Source: CAWCGU01 sp963795195 (GTDB taxonomy: Bacteria; Actinomycetota; Thermoleophilia; Solirubrobacterales; 70-9). From it: a stretch of DNA of 64,000 bases. Shown piece by piece: positions 56,945 to 64,000 of this stretch. The position numbers and the translations under genes were made by a program. Each line of letters opens with the position of its first letter. Within the stretch, counting starts at the first letter, position 1. Below the pieces are notes generated by a model that saw only the letters and a list, made by a program, of their open reading frames with translations, was not told the origin of the DNA and made no database searches. The DNA lies in assembly GCA_963795195.1 (NCBI GenBank), contig CAWCGU010000006.1, positions 1,798,001 through 1,862,000 of the forward strand, read 5' to 3'.

Positions 56945-58522
56945 GTGGAAGTGGGTGAACTGGTGCTCGGGCGGTTTCTGATCGAGGAGCGGCTCGGCAC
57001 GGGTGGGTTCGCGACCGTCTGGCGCGCTTGGGACGAACGCCTGGAACGCGCAGTCGCCGTCAAGGTCATCGACACCGGTCGGGCCGGCGAGCGGGTACTG
57101 CGTGAAGCACAGGCGGCCGCAAGGCTGAACCACCGCTCGATCGTCACTCTCTACGAGCTCGGGCAGGAGGGAAGCAGCGCCTATCTGGTCAGCGAGCTCG
57201 TCGACGGCAGGCCGCTGCGCGAATTGGCCTGCGAAGGACTGATCACGGACCGAGATGTCGCGGTGGCGGGCGGCGAGCTCTGCGATGCCCTCGCACACGC
57301 ACACGGGCGGGGCGTCGTCCATCGCGACGTCAAGCCTGAGAACATCCTCCTGGCCGCTCCCGAGAACGGTGGCAGTCCCTGGAGCCACCGCGCCTTCGGC
57401 AGAGCAATGCTGGCCGACTTCGGGATTGCGAGTGTGAGAGGCGCGGAAACGCTGACCCGGGACGGGGAGGTGGTGGGAACCCTTGCCTATATGGCGCCTG
57501 AGCAAGCGGAGGGGGACGAGGCCGGCGAGCAGGCTGACGTCTACTCGCTGGCTCTGTCGCTGTTTGAGTGCTGGACGGGCTCCAACCCGGTCGCCGGGCG
57601 AAACCCTGCAGAGACCGCGCGCGCGATCGGAGAGCCGCTGCCCTCCCTTGCGGAGCTGCGCCCCGACCTTCCGCTGAAGCTATGTGAGGAGATCGACGCT
57701 TGCCTGCTGCCGTCTCCGGAAGACCGCCCGCTGGCTGACGAGCTGCGGGAGCTGCTCGCCGCCGTCGGCCCGGTGCTCGACGACACGCAGGCGCTGCCGG
57801 CCGCCGATCCCGACGCCCCCGCCGAACGTGAGCCGCTCGGTCTGCTCAGGCCCTTTGCCGTGGCCTGCGCCGCGATCGGGATCGCGGCCGTGGCCTGGGC
57901 CGGCCTGCCGGGTGCGGCGCTGCTGGCCGGGCTCGCCGCGCTCCCCCTTGTGGTCATTCTTTCGCGACCGTGGGAGTGTGTGATTCCCGCGCTTGCCCCG
58001 ATTCTGGGTGGACTGGGACTGGCCCCGCTTTACCCGGCACTCACCGGTGCCGCCGAAACGCCGCGCCGCGCCGCACTGCTCGGCCTGATGGGATTCATCT
58101 GGCTGGTTTTGGCGCAGGCGACACTTGGCGTCTCGGTGCCCCTGTCGGGCATCGAGGCTGCACCGTCCGGGTGGGCATCGTCGTCCGGCGAGACAATTGA
58201 TGCGGTGCTGTCCCAGCTCGTCACGCCTGAAGCACTGGCGACCGCGGCCGTCTGGACCGTGGCGGCGGGCGCACTCTCCTGGATCCTTGCGATTCGCCCG
58301 ATCGCGCTGCGAGCGCTCGCCTCGCTGGCCTGGGCAGCCGCGCTGGTTGCAATCCACCGGCTGCTCCCGGGCTGGGAAAGCGAGCCGACGACGGCGATGG
58401 CCGCAGCCTTGGTCGTGCTCGTCGCGGTGCTCTTCGTCTCACGCCTGGGTCTCTCCTGGCCGAGACCGCGACAAGCGCCGCAATCGGCCCGCGAGCCGGG
58501 TCTACTGCGGGCCAACCTCTAG
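56945..58522 (+). CDS. Serine/threonine protein kinase with C-terminal membrane helices
   Basis: 525 residues from GTG. Complete kinase core: LGTGGFATVWRAWDER (P-loop), AVKVI (Lys), HRDVKPENIL (catalytic), ADFGIAS, GTLAYMAPEQ and DVYSLALSLFECWTG. After residue 290 come about six to seven hydrophobic helices and no PASTA repeats, unlike PknB. So it probably senses the membrane or acts through partner proteins. Heads a plus-strand run with FhaA, FhaB, PP2C phosphatase, FtsW/RodA and PBP. Confidence 0.93.
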   Translation: MEVGELVLGRFLIEERLGTGGFATVWRAWDERLERAVAVKVIDTGRAGERVLREAQAAARLNHRSIVTLYELGQEGSSAYLVSELVDGRPLRELACEGLITDRDVAVAGGELCDALAHAHGRGVVHRDVKPENILLAAPENGGSPWSHRAFGRAMLADFGIASVRGAETLTRDGEVVGTLAYMAPEQAEGDEAGEQADVYSLALSLFECWTGSNPVAGRNPAETARAIGEPLPSLAELRPDLPLKLCEEIDACLLPSPEDRPLADELRELLAAVGPVLDDTQALPAADPDAPAEREPLGLLRPFAVACAAIGIAAVAWAGLPGAALLAGLAALPLVVILSRPWECVIPALAPILGGLGLAPLYPALTGAAETPRRAALLGLMGFIWLVLAQATLGVSVPLSGIEAAPSGWASSSGETIDAVLSQLVTPEALATAAVWTVAAGALSWILAIRPIALRALASLAWAAALVAIHRLLPGWESEPTTAMAAALVVLVAVLFVSRLGLSWPRPRQAPQSAREPGLLRANL

Positions 58523-58596
58523 GATTTCCCTTCCAAATTCGCGGTCGCGCTCGTCAGGGGCGCCGGCCGGAGGGACTCGACCAAGGAGAGGCTGCG

Positions 58597-59364
58597 ATCA
58601 GCGTTTTGCGCAAGATGGAAGCGAGGATCGAAGGCCTCGTCGAGGGCGTGTTCAGCCGCGCCTTCTCCTCGCAGGTTCAGCCTGTCGAGCTCGCGCGCAA
58701 GCTTGCCAAGGAGATGGATTCCCACCGCTCCGCCTCGGTCGCCCGCGTCTATGTGCCGAACGAGTACACGATCTTCCTCTCGAGCGAGGACCACGCCCGG
58801 GTTGAGGGCTACGAGAACTCCCTGGAACAGGAGTTGTCGGCCTATCTGCTCGAGCACGCGCGGCGGGAGGGCTACGCGCTCCTGACCCGGCCGGCAGTCA
58901 AGCTCAGCGTCGACAGCCGGCTGCGGCTCGGCGAGTTCGGCATCCAAACGAGGCTGGTCAAACCGCCCGCACGCCAGGGCGAAGAGCCGTCGCAGGGTGA
59001 AGCGGGGCACACGATGGTCTATTCGACACCCCCGAAGACATCGCGCCGCGACCGGCGCCAGCCGGGAGCGCGCTACTCCGACACGAAGGCGATCGTGTCA
59101 CTCGACGACCGACGCTACCTGCTCGACGGCCCGGTTGCGGTCCTGGGCCGCTCTCGCGATTGCGACTGCGTGCTCAAGGATCCCAATGTCTCTCGCCAGC
59201 ACGCCGAGCTGCGCCGGGGATCAACGGGCGACTGGCAGGTGGTGGACTTGGGTTCGACGAACGGGGTAAAGGTCAACGGCCGCCAGGTCGAGAGCTCGCG
59301 ACTGTCGCCGGGCGACGAAGTTACTCTCGGCACCACGCGTTTTACCTTCGACATCGAGCAATGA
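58597..59364 (+). CDS. FhaA-type protein (DUF3662 plus FHA domain)
   Basis: About 255 residues. The DUF3662 domain (RIEGLVEGVFSRAFSSQVQP, ELARKLAKEMDSHRSASVAR, YVPNEYTIFLSSEDHAR) is followed by a linker and a C-terminal FHA domain (LGRSRDCDCVLKDPNVSRQH and STNGVKVNGR) that binds phosphothreonine peptides. Family members start MSVLRxxE; here the matching codons are ATC AGC GTT TTG at 58597, with AAGGAGAGG six bp upstream, so an unusual ATC start is likely. A TTG at 58606 is the next option. Links the kinase/phosphatase to peptidoglycan synthesis. Confidence 0.9.
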   Translation: MSVLRKMEARIEGLVEGVFSRAFSSQVQPVELARKLAKEMDSHRSASVARVYVPNEYTIFLSSEDHARVEGYENSLEQELSAYLLEHARREGYALLTRPAVKLSVDSRLRLGEFGIQTRLVKPPARQGEEPSQGEAGHTMVYSTPPKTSRRDRRQPGARYSDTKAIVSLDDRRYLLDGPVAVLGRSRDCDCVLKDPNVSRQHAELRRGSTGDWQVVDLGSTNGVKVNGRQVESSRLSPGDEVTLGTTRFTFDIEQ

Positions 59365-59425
59365 GGCACCGGCTCCGACCCAGCTGACCTGGGCCGGCGC
59401 AGTTCGCCAAAGGCAGAGTTCTCCC

Positions 59426-59905
59426 ATGGAATCTGAGCCAATAGCTGTCGCACTCAAGTTTGGCTTCCTGGCCGTCCTCTATCTGTTCCTGCTCTGGGTG
59501 GCGCGTAGCGCGCTCAAGGAAACGCGGCGGACAACTGTTCCCGCAGCGTCCGACGCAACGGGCGTGCACGCAATCGGCGCCGCGGGGCGGGCACCGGCGA
59601 CCGACGCCTGGCTGGTCGCGCTGAACGGCGGCGGAATCGAGCCGAACACGCGCTTCGACCTCTTCGGCGGCCTCTCGATCGGCCGAGCCACGAGTGCGGA
59701 TGTGCGCATCGACGACCAGTTCGCGTCACAGTTGCACTGCAGGGTGGACTCACGGGGCAGCAGGTACGTTGTGGAGGACCTGCAATCAACCAACGGCACC
59801 TTCCTGAATGGGGCCTCGTTGCACGGCGAGGCGCCCCTTTCTGACCTGGACATGATCCGGATCGGCGATACGGAATTCCGTTTTGAGCTCGACGTCCCCC
59901 ATTGA
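59426..59905 (+). CDS. FhaB-type membrane FHA protein
   Basis: 159 residues: N-terminal helix (VALKFGFLAVLYLFLLWVAR), linker, FHA domain with LSIGRATSADVRIDDQFASQ, LHCRV and STNGTFLNG. The Mycobacterium counterpart (FipA/FhaB) recruits division proteins under kinase control. Sits between fhaA and the phosphatase, 16 bp before the latter. Confidence 0.92.
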   Translation: MESEPIAVALKFGFLAVLYLFLLWVARSALKETRRTTVPAASDATGVHAIGAAGRAPATDAWLVALNGGGIEPNTRFDLFGGLSIGRATSADVRIDDQFASQLHCRVDSRGSRYVVEDLQSTNGTFLNGASLHGEAPLSDLDMIRIGDTEFRFELDVPH

Positions 59906-59921
59906 TGGGTAGGTTCCCTGG

Positions 59922-61301
59922 ATGCTGCGAGTAGCCGAGAGCGCCTACCGCACCGATACTGGTCGCCAGCGCAGCGCGAACGAGGACTCCTACTTCGCGC
60001 GGGCGCCGGTCTTTGCCGTCGCCGACGGCATGGGCGGAGCGCAGGCCGGCGAGGTCGCTTCCGGAATCGCCGCGGAGGCCTTCGAGCCGGGCAATGTCGA
60101 CAATCAGAGCCCCGAGACCTATCTGCGCCGCGTCGCTGTCGATGCCAACGCGCGGATTCACGAGCTCTCACAGCAGGACTCGTCGCGGTCCGGGATGGGC
60201 ACGACACTGACCGCGGTCCTCGTCGATAACGAGGAAATCAGCATCGCCCATGTCGGCGACAGTCGCGCCTACGTCTTCCGCGACGGCGAGCTCAAGCGAC
60301 TGACCAGCGACCACTCCCTCGTCGAGGAGCTGCGCCGCCAGGGCCGCCTGACCGAGCAGCAGGCCGAAGAACACCCGCAGCGCTCGATCATCACCCGGGC
60401 TCTCGGGCCCGAGCCGGTCGTCGAAGTCGACACGATGACCTATCCCGCCCGCGCGGGCGACATCTTCGTGCTCTGCAGCGACGGCCTGACGACGATGCTC
60501 TCCGAGCAGCGCATCGCCACCGAGATCACTGCGGCGACGACGCTCGACGACCTGGCGACACGGTTGGTGCGCGAGGCAAACGAAGCCGGCGGTCGCGACA
60601 ACATCACGGTCGTCGCGCTGCGCCTCGAGGACGCGGAGGATCTTGTCGAGCCGCAGGAGGGGGCGACTCTGATCGGCCCAACCGCCGCGGCCGAGGGCCT
60701 GACCACCGATGCGGTCCGGGCCGCCGCTGCACAGGCCGCCCCTGCGGCGCAGGGTGACGGCAAGCGCCGCTGGCGCAAGCGGCTGGTCGTCACCGGAATC
60801 GTCGTCGGCATCCTCGCCCTGCTCACCGCCGCCGCGGTCTACGGAGCGCGCCAGGTCTACTTCCTGGGTACGGATGAAGGTGGGCGCATCGCACTTTTCC
60901 GGGGTCTTCCCTACGAGCTCCCGTTCGGGATCGAGCTCTACAGCGAGCAGCAGTCCAGCCCTGTCCAAGTGAGCGCCCTACCAAGCGACCGGCAGGACAG
61001 CGCGATAAATCACGAGCTTCGCTCGCGCGAGGATGCACTATCGCTTTACCAGGACCTCGTCCAGGAGGCGCTGACGGCGCCGCCGGCACCGGCACAGACG
61101 CAGCCGAGCGGCGGCAGCGATCAGCGGAGCGGCGGCAGCGGTCCGGGCATGGATCTGCCTGACAACTTCCAAGGACCTGGGGACGGAGGCACGGGGGAGG
61201 GGGGTCTGAGGGGGCTCCCCGATGACGCCGGCAGCGAGTCGAAGACTCCCGAGGACCCACCGTCTCGCGACAGCGGCCAGTTGGAGCCGCGGGACCCCTA
61301 G
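59922..61301 (+). CDS. PP2C-family serine/threonine phosphatase (PstP type)
   Basis: 459 residues. PP2C motifs: GRQRSANEDSYF, VFAVADGMGGAQAGEVAS, GMGTTLTAVLVD, VGDSRAYVFRDGEL, LCSDGLTTML and GGRDNITVVALR. A transmembrane helix near residue 288-310 (LVVTGIVVGILALLTAAAVY) is followed by an outside part rich in Gly/Pro/Ser. Dephosphorylates kinase and FHA targets. The stop is 3 bp before the next GTG. Confidence 0.95.
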   Translation: MLRVAESAYRTDTGRQRSANEDSYFARAPVFAVADGMGGAQAGEVASGIAAEAFEPGNVDNQSPETYLRRVAVDANARIHELSQQDSSRSGMGTTLTAVLVDNEEISIAHVGDSRAYVFRDGELKRLTSDHSLVEELRRQGRLTEQQAEEHPQRSIITRALGPEPVVEVDTMTYPARAGDIFVLCSDGLTTMLSEQRIATEITAATTLDDLATRLVREANEAGGRDNITVVALRLEDAEDLVEPQEGATLIGPTAAAEGLTTDAVRAAAAQAAPAAQGDGKRRWRKRLVVTGIVVGILALLTAAAVYGARQVYFLGTDEGGRIALFRGLPYELPFGIELYSEQQSSPVQVSALPSDRQDSAINHELRSREDALSLYQDLVQEALTAPPAPAQTQPSGGSDQRSGGSGPGMDLPDNFQGPGDGGTGEGGLRGLPDDAGSESKTPEDPPSRDSGQLEPRDP

Positions 61302-61304
61302 TAC

Positions 61305-62660
61305 GTGTCTGCTCGCAACCGCGAGCTGCTTGCTCTCGTCCCGGTCGCATTGCTGGTCACCGGCGGCTTCACTTCCGTGTTGCTCGTCGACACGCTCGAC
61401 GTCGGCAGCGTCAGCCTCACCTACGGGGGCTACTTCCTGGCGGTCTGCGTGGCGGCGCACCTGCTGCTGCGTTACCGCCTGCCGGACGCCGACCCGTATC
61501 TGTTCCCGCTCGTCGCTCTGCTCGCGGCCATCGGCCTGGTGGTGCTTTTCCGGATCAACGAGGAGCTGGCCCTCGAGCAGGCGACTCTGTTCTTGATCGG
61601 CATCCTCGCTTTCGCCGCGACGATCATCGTCCTGCGCGACTACACGGTGCTCGAGCGCTACCGCTACCTGATCGGGACGCTCGGCATCGTGCTGCTGCTG
61701 ATGCCACGGCTCCCCGGGATCGGTGCCCAGGCGAACGGCGCTTACCTCGGAGTGGCGCTGGGCCCGATCAATTTCCAGCCGTCCGAGCTCGCCAAGATCT
61801 GCATCGTCATCTTTCTCGCCAGCTATCTGCGCGAGAAGCGCGAGGTACTGATCGTCGGCGCGAGACGGATTCTGGGCGTAACGCTGCCGCCCCTCAAACA
61901 TTTCGGACCGCTGCTCGTGGTCTGGGGAGCGTCGATGCTGATGCTGGTCTTCACCCGCGACCTCGGCAGCTCACTGATGTTTTTCGGAGCCTTTCTCGCC
62001 GTCCTCTACGTGGCCACGAATCGCCTCTCCTTCGTCGTCATCGGCTTGGGCATGTTCGTGATCGGCGCCTACTTCATGGCCGGCGCCGTCGGCCACGTCG
62101 GCGATCGATTTGACATCTGGCTCGACACCTTCGCCTACGTCAACGAGGCCGACGACAAGGGGTCGGGCCAGATCGCGCAGTCGCTGTACGCGCAAGCCGA
62201 CGGCGGACTTTTCGGGCGCGGCCTCGGGCAGGCGGTGCTCGAGCTACCCGGGCCGTTTGCGACGGATTGCGGCCGCGTCGAGTTCCCCGAGTGCAACAGC
62301 ATCGTCCCAGCTCCGCACACGGACTTCGTCTACGCGGTCATCGTCAACGAGCTCGGCCTCTTCGGCGCCTGTGGTGTCGTCTGTATCTACGCCCTGGTCG
62401 CGGCGCGCGGCTTCAAGACGGCGATGCTGGCCCAGGACGGTTTCTCGAAGCTGCTCGCCACCGGCCTGACGGCCGTGATCGCCCTGCAGGCGTTCGTGAT
62501 CATCGGCGGCGTCGTCAGGGTGATTCCGCTGACGGGTGTGACCTTACCCTTCGTCAGCTACGGTGGAAGTTCGGTCGTCGCGAACATGATCCTGGTGGCG
62601 TTGCTGCTGCTCGTCTCAGCCCGCGCTCGCAGAGGCACCGTGGAGGCGCTACGGGCATGA
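61305..62660 (+). CDS. rodA: SEDS-family peptidoglycan glycosyltransferase (FtsW/RodA)
   Basis: 451 residues from GTG with about ten to twelve helices. Conserved signatures: FQPSELAKICIVIFLASYL and LVFTRDLGSSLMFFGAFL, GRGLGQAVLELPGPFAT, PHTDFVYAVIVNELG and PLTGVTLPFVSYGGSS. Polymerises lipid II together with the class B PBP encoded next. RodA is assigned from the cluster; FtsW cannot be excluded on sequence alone. Confidence 0.93.
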   Translation: MSARNRELLALVPVALLVTGGFTSVLLVDTLDVGSVSLTYGGYFLAVCVAAHLLLRYRLPDADPYLFPLVALLAAIGLVVLFRINEELALEQATLFLIGILAFAATIIVLRDYTVLERYRYLIGTLGIVLLLMPRLPGIGAQANGAYLGVALGPINFQPSELAKICIVIFLASYLREKREVLIVGARRILGVTLPPLKHFGPLLVVWGASMLMLVFTRDLGSSLMFFGAFLAVLYVATNRLSFVVIGLGMFVIGAYFMAGAVGHVGDRFDIWLDTFAYVNEADDKGSGQIAQSLYAQADGGLFGRGLGQAVLELPGPFATDCGRVEFPECNSIVPAPHTDFVYAVIVNELGLFGACGVVCIYALVAARGFKTAMLAQDGFSKLLATGLTAVIALQAFVIIGGVVRVIPLTGVTLPFVSYGGSSVVANMILVALLLLVSARARRGTVEALRA

Positions 62661-64000
62661 ATCCGCCGATCTTCCGGGTCTTCGCGACGTTCCTGGTGCT
62701 CTTTGCGGCGCTTGTCGGCTTCAGTTCGTACTGGGCGGTGTTTGACGCCGACGAGCTCGATGAGCGAGCTGACAACCGCCGCTCCCTGATCGAGACCGCG
62801 TCGATCGAGCGGGGAACGATCGGCAGCTCTGACGGAACCGTGATCGCTGTCAGCGAGCCGCAGGGCTCGGGCACGAACAAGGTCTACGTCAGGCAGTACC
62901 CGACCGGCGCCCTGTTCGGCAATCCGGTCGGCTACAGCTTCATCGAGCTCGCCAACTTCGGCGTCGAGCAGTACTACAACGCGACGCTGATCGGCGAGGG
63001 CAACGAGTTCGCGACCCTGCTCGACGAGCTTCGCGGAGTTCCCAAGGAGGGCAGCAACGTGACGCTTACCCTCGACGCCGGGGCGCAGGAGACCGCGACT
63101 GCCGCGCTGGGAGGGCAGCGGGGGTCCGTTGTGGCAATCGAGCCGTCAACCGGGGCGGTCAGGGCGATGGTCAGCATCCCCAGCTACGACCCAAACGAGG
63201 TGCCGGATGATTTCCGGGCGCTGAACCGGGAAGGCAGTGGGTCGCCGCTGGTCAACCGAGCCACCTTCGCCGGTTACCCTCCCGGCTCGACCTTCAAGGT
63301 GGTCACCGCCGCCGCCGCACTCGACTCGGGGGAGTTCTCCCCGGATTCAGTACTCAGCGGAGAGAACGGGCTCGCAATTTCGGGTGTACCGCTTCAGAAC
63401 TTTGGGGGCGCCAGCTTCGGCTCCATTGACATGACCACCGCACTGACCAACTCCGTCAACACCTACTGGGCTCAGGTCGGGGAGCAGGTCGGCGCCGACA
63501 CCCTGTACGAGTACATGGATCGGTTCGGCTTCAACAAGCGCCTGCCGCTGGACTATCCCGCCGGGCAGATCGTCGCGAGCGGGATCTACGAGCAGGGGGA
63601 CCTGCTGACCGCGGCCGATAGTTTCGACATCGGGCGCGTCGCGATCGGGCAGGAGCGGCTGCTTGCAACCCCGCTTCAGATGGCCCAGGTTGCCGCTGCC
63701 GTCGCGAACGGCGGGAAGCTCATGGAGGCCACCCTGATGCAGGAGGTGACCGACCCGGACGGGCGCACCAGCGAGCAACTCGACCCGGACGAACAGTCGG
63801 AGGTGATGAGCGAGGAAACTGCGGCGGAGCTCAGCGCGATGATGCAGAGCGTCGTCAACGAGGGCAGTGGCACGGCTGCGGCTCTGTCGGGAATCTCGGT
63901 CGCCGGCAAGACCGGCACCGCCGAGCACGGGGTCACCGAGGAGTGCAGCGAGCCAAACCAGGCCTGGTTCATCGGGTTTGCCCCGGCTGAGGATCCGCAG
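62657..64000 (+). CDS. pbpA: Class B penicillin-binding protein (PbpA type), 3' end beyond window
   Basis: The frame is open for 448 codons to the end of the window. N-terminal anchor (FRVFATFLVLFAALVGFSSY), then PBP dimer and transpeptidase domains: active-site SxxK in GYPPGSTFKVVTAA, SVN in TNSVNTYW, KTG in SVAGKTGTAEHG. Cross-links peptidoglycan; paired with the SEDS protein through the ATGA overlap. Only the last stretch after the KTG motif (…QAWFIGFAPAEDPQ) is cut. Confidence 0.95.
   Translation, partial: MNPPIFRVFATFLVLFAALVGFSSYWAVFDADELDERADNRRSLIETASIERGTIGSSDGTVIAVSEPQGSGTNKVYVRQYPTGALFGNPVGYSFIELANFGVEQYYNATLIGEGNEFATLLDELRGVPKEGSNVTLTLDAGAQETATAALGGQRGSVVAIEPSTGAVRAMVSIPSYDPNEVPDDFRALNREGSGSPLVNRATFAGYPPGSTFKVVTAAAALDSGEFSPDSVLSGENGLAISGVPLQNFGGASFGSIDMTTALTNSVNTYWAQVGEQVGADTLYEYMDRFGFNKRLPLDYPAGQIVASGIYEQGDLLTAADSFDIGRVAIGQERLLATPLQMAQVAAAVANGGKLMEATLMQEVTDPDGRTSEQLDPDEQSEVMSEETAAELSAMMQSVVNEGSGTAAALSGISVAGKTGTAEHGVTEECSEPNQAWFIGFAPAEDPQ

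Overview
The window is high-GC DNA from an actinomycete-type chromosome. Gene content points to the class Thermoleophilia (Solirubrobacterales/Gaiellales relatives): a large family of small SnoaL/NTF2-like proteins beginning MSQENVE, a Rieske plus split cytochrome b complex with a fused cytochrome c, and an actinobacterial fha-pstP-rodA-pbpA cluster. The class assignment is an inference from gene content; no rRNA gene is present to confirm it. The chromosomal replication region (rpmH, rnpA, parAB, dnaA, dnaN, recF, gyrB, gyrA) lies at 39-53 kb.

Region 1 (1-2.1 kb): the tail of a flavin monooxygenase, a small membrane protein and a secreted HELGH metalloprotease with a near-consensus promoter. 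Region 2 (2.2-14.7 kb): an accessory array on the minus strand that starts at an intact tRNA-Lys(CUU) gene (14628-14700). Downstream of it are 23 SnoaL/NTF2-like genes or gene remnants. They are arranged as units: a roughly 46-bp copy of the tRNA-Lys 3' half, a short conserved box that looks like a -10 element, then one to three NTF2-like genes, then a roughly 125-bp repeat-rich 'arm' leading to the next tRNA fragment. All family members share nearly fixed first and last residues around a divergent core. The half nearest the tRNA is almost entirely pseudogenes, while the distal half is mostly intact. A VapBC-type pair with a frameshifted toxin and a secreted SGNH lipase sit inside the array on the plus strand. 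This array is the most unusual part of the window. The layout resembles the scars of serial site-specific insertion at a tRNA 3' end, or tandem duplication seeded by one such insertion; no recombinase gene is present.

Region 3 (14.7-32.7 kb): housekeeping genes, mostly minus strand. These are tatC-tatA, dcd, and a long collinear run hemB - siroheme-decarboxylase-like fusion - hemL - unknown - qcrA - qcrB - qcrC - menG - polyprenyl synthase that joins heme, menaquinone and the quinol:cytochrome c reductase. An ABC exporter, a YmdB-type phosphoesterase and an envelope/glycosylation cluster follow. Region 4 (32.7-39.2 kb): an aminotransferase with D-Ala-D-Ala ligase, a PspC-domain histidine kinase/response regulator module with further PspC membrane proteins, a DUF151 nuclease and tRNA-Ile(GAU).

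Region 5 (39.2-53.7 kb): the origin region, with parB, parA, rsmG, jag, yidC, yidD, rnpA and rpmH on minus and dnaA, dnaN, recF, dciA-like, gyrB and gyrA on plus. One parS site lies between rnpA and yidD. The DnaA box-binding motif of DnaA is altered, and a candidate structured RNA with an unusually strong Shine-Dalgarno sequence follows gyrA. Region 6 (53.7-64 kb): an HNH endonuclease, pheA and two membrane proteins on minus, then the plus-strand cluster for growth and septum control: Ser/Thr kinase, FhaA, FhaB, PP2C phosphatase, FtsW/RodA and a class B penicillin-binding protein that runs off the end of the window.
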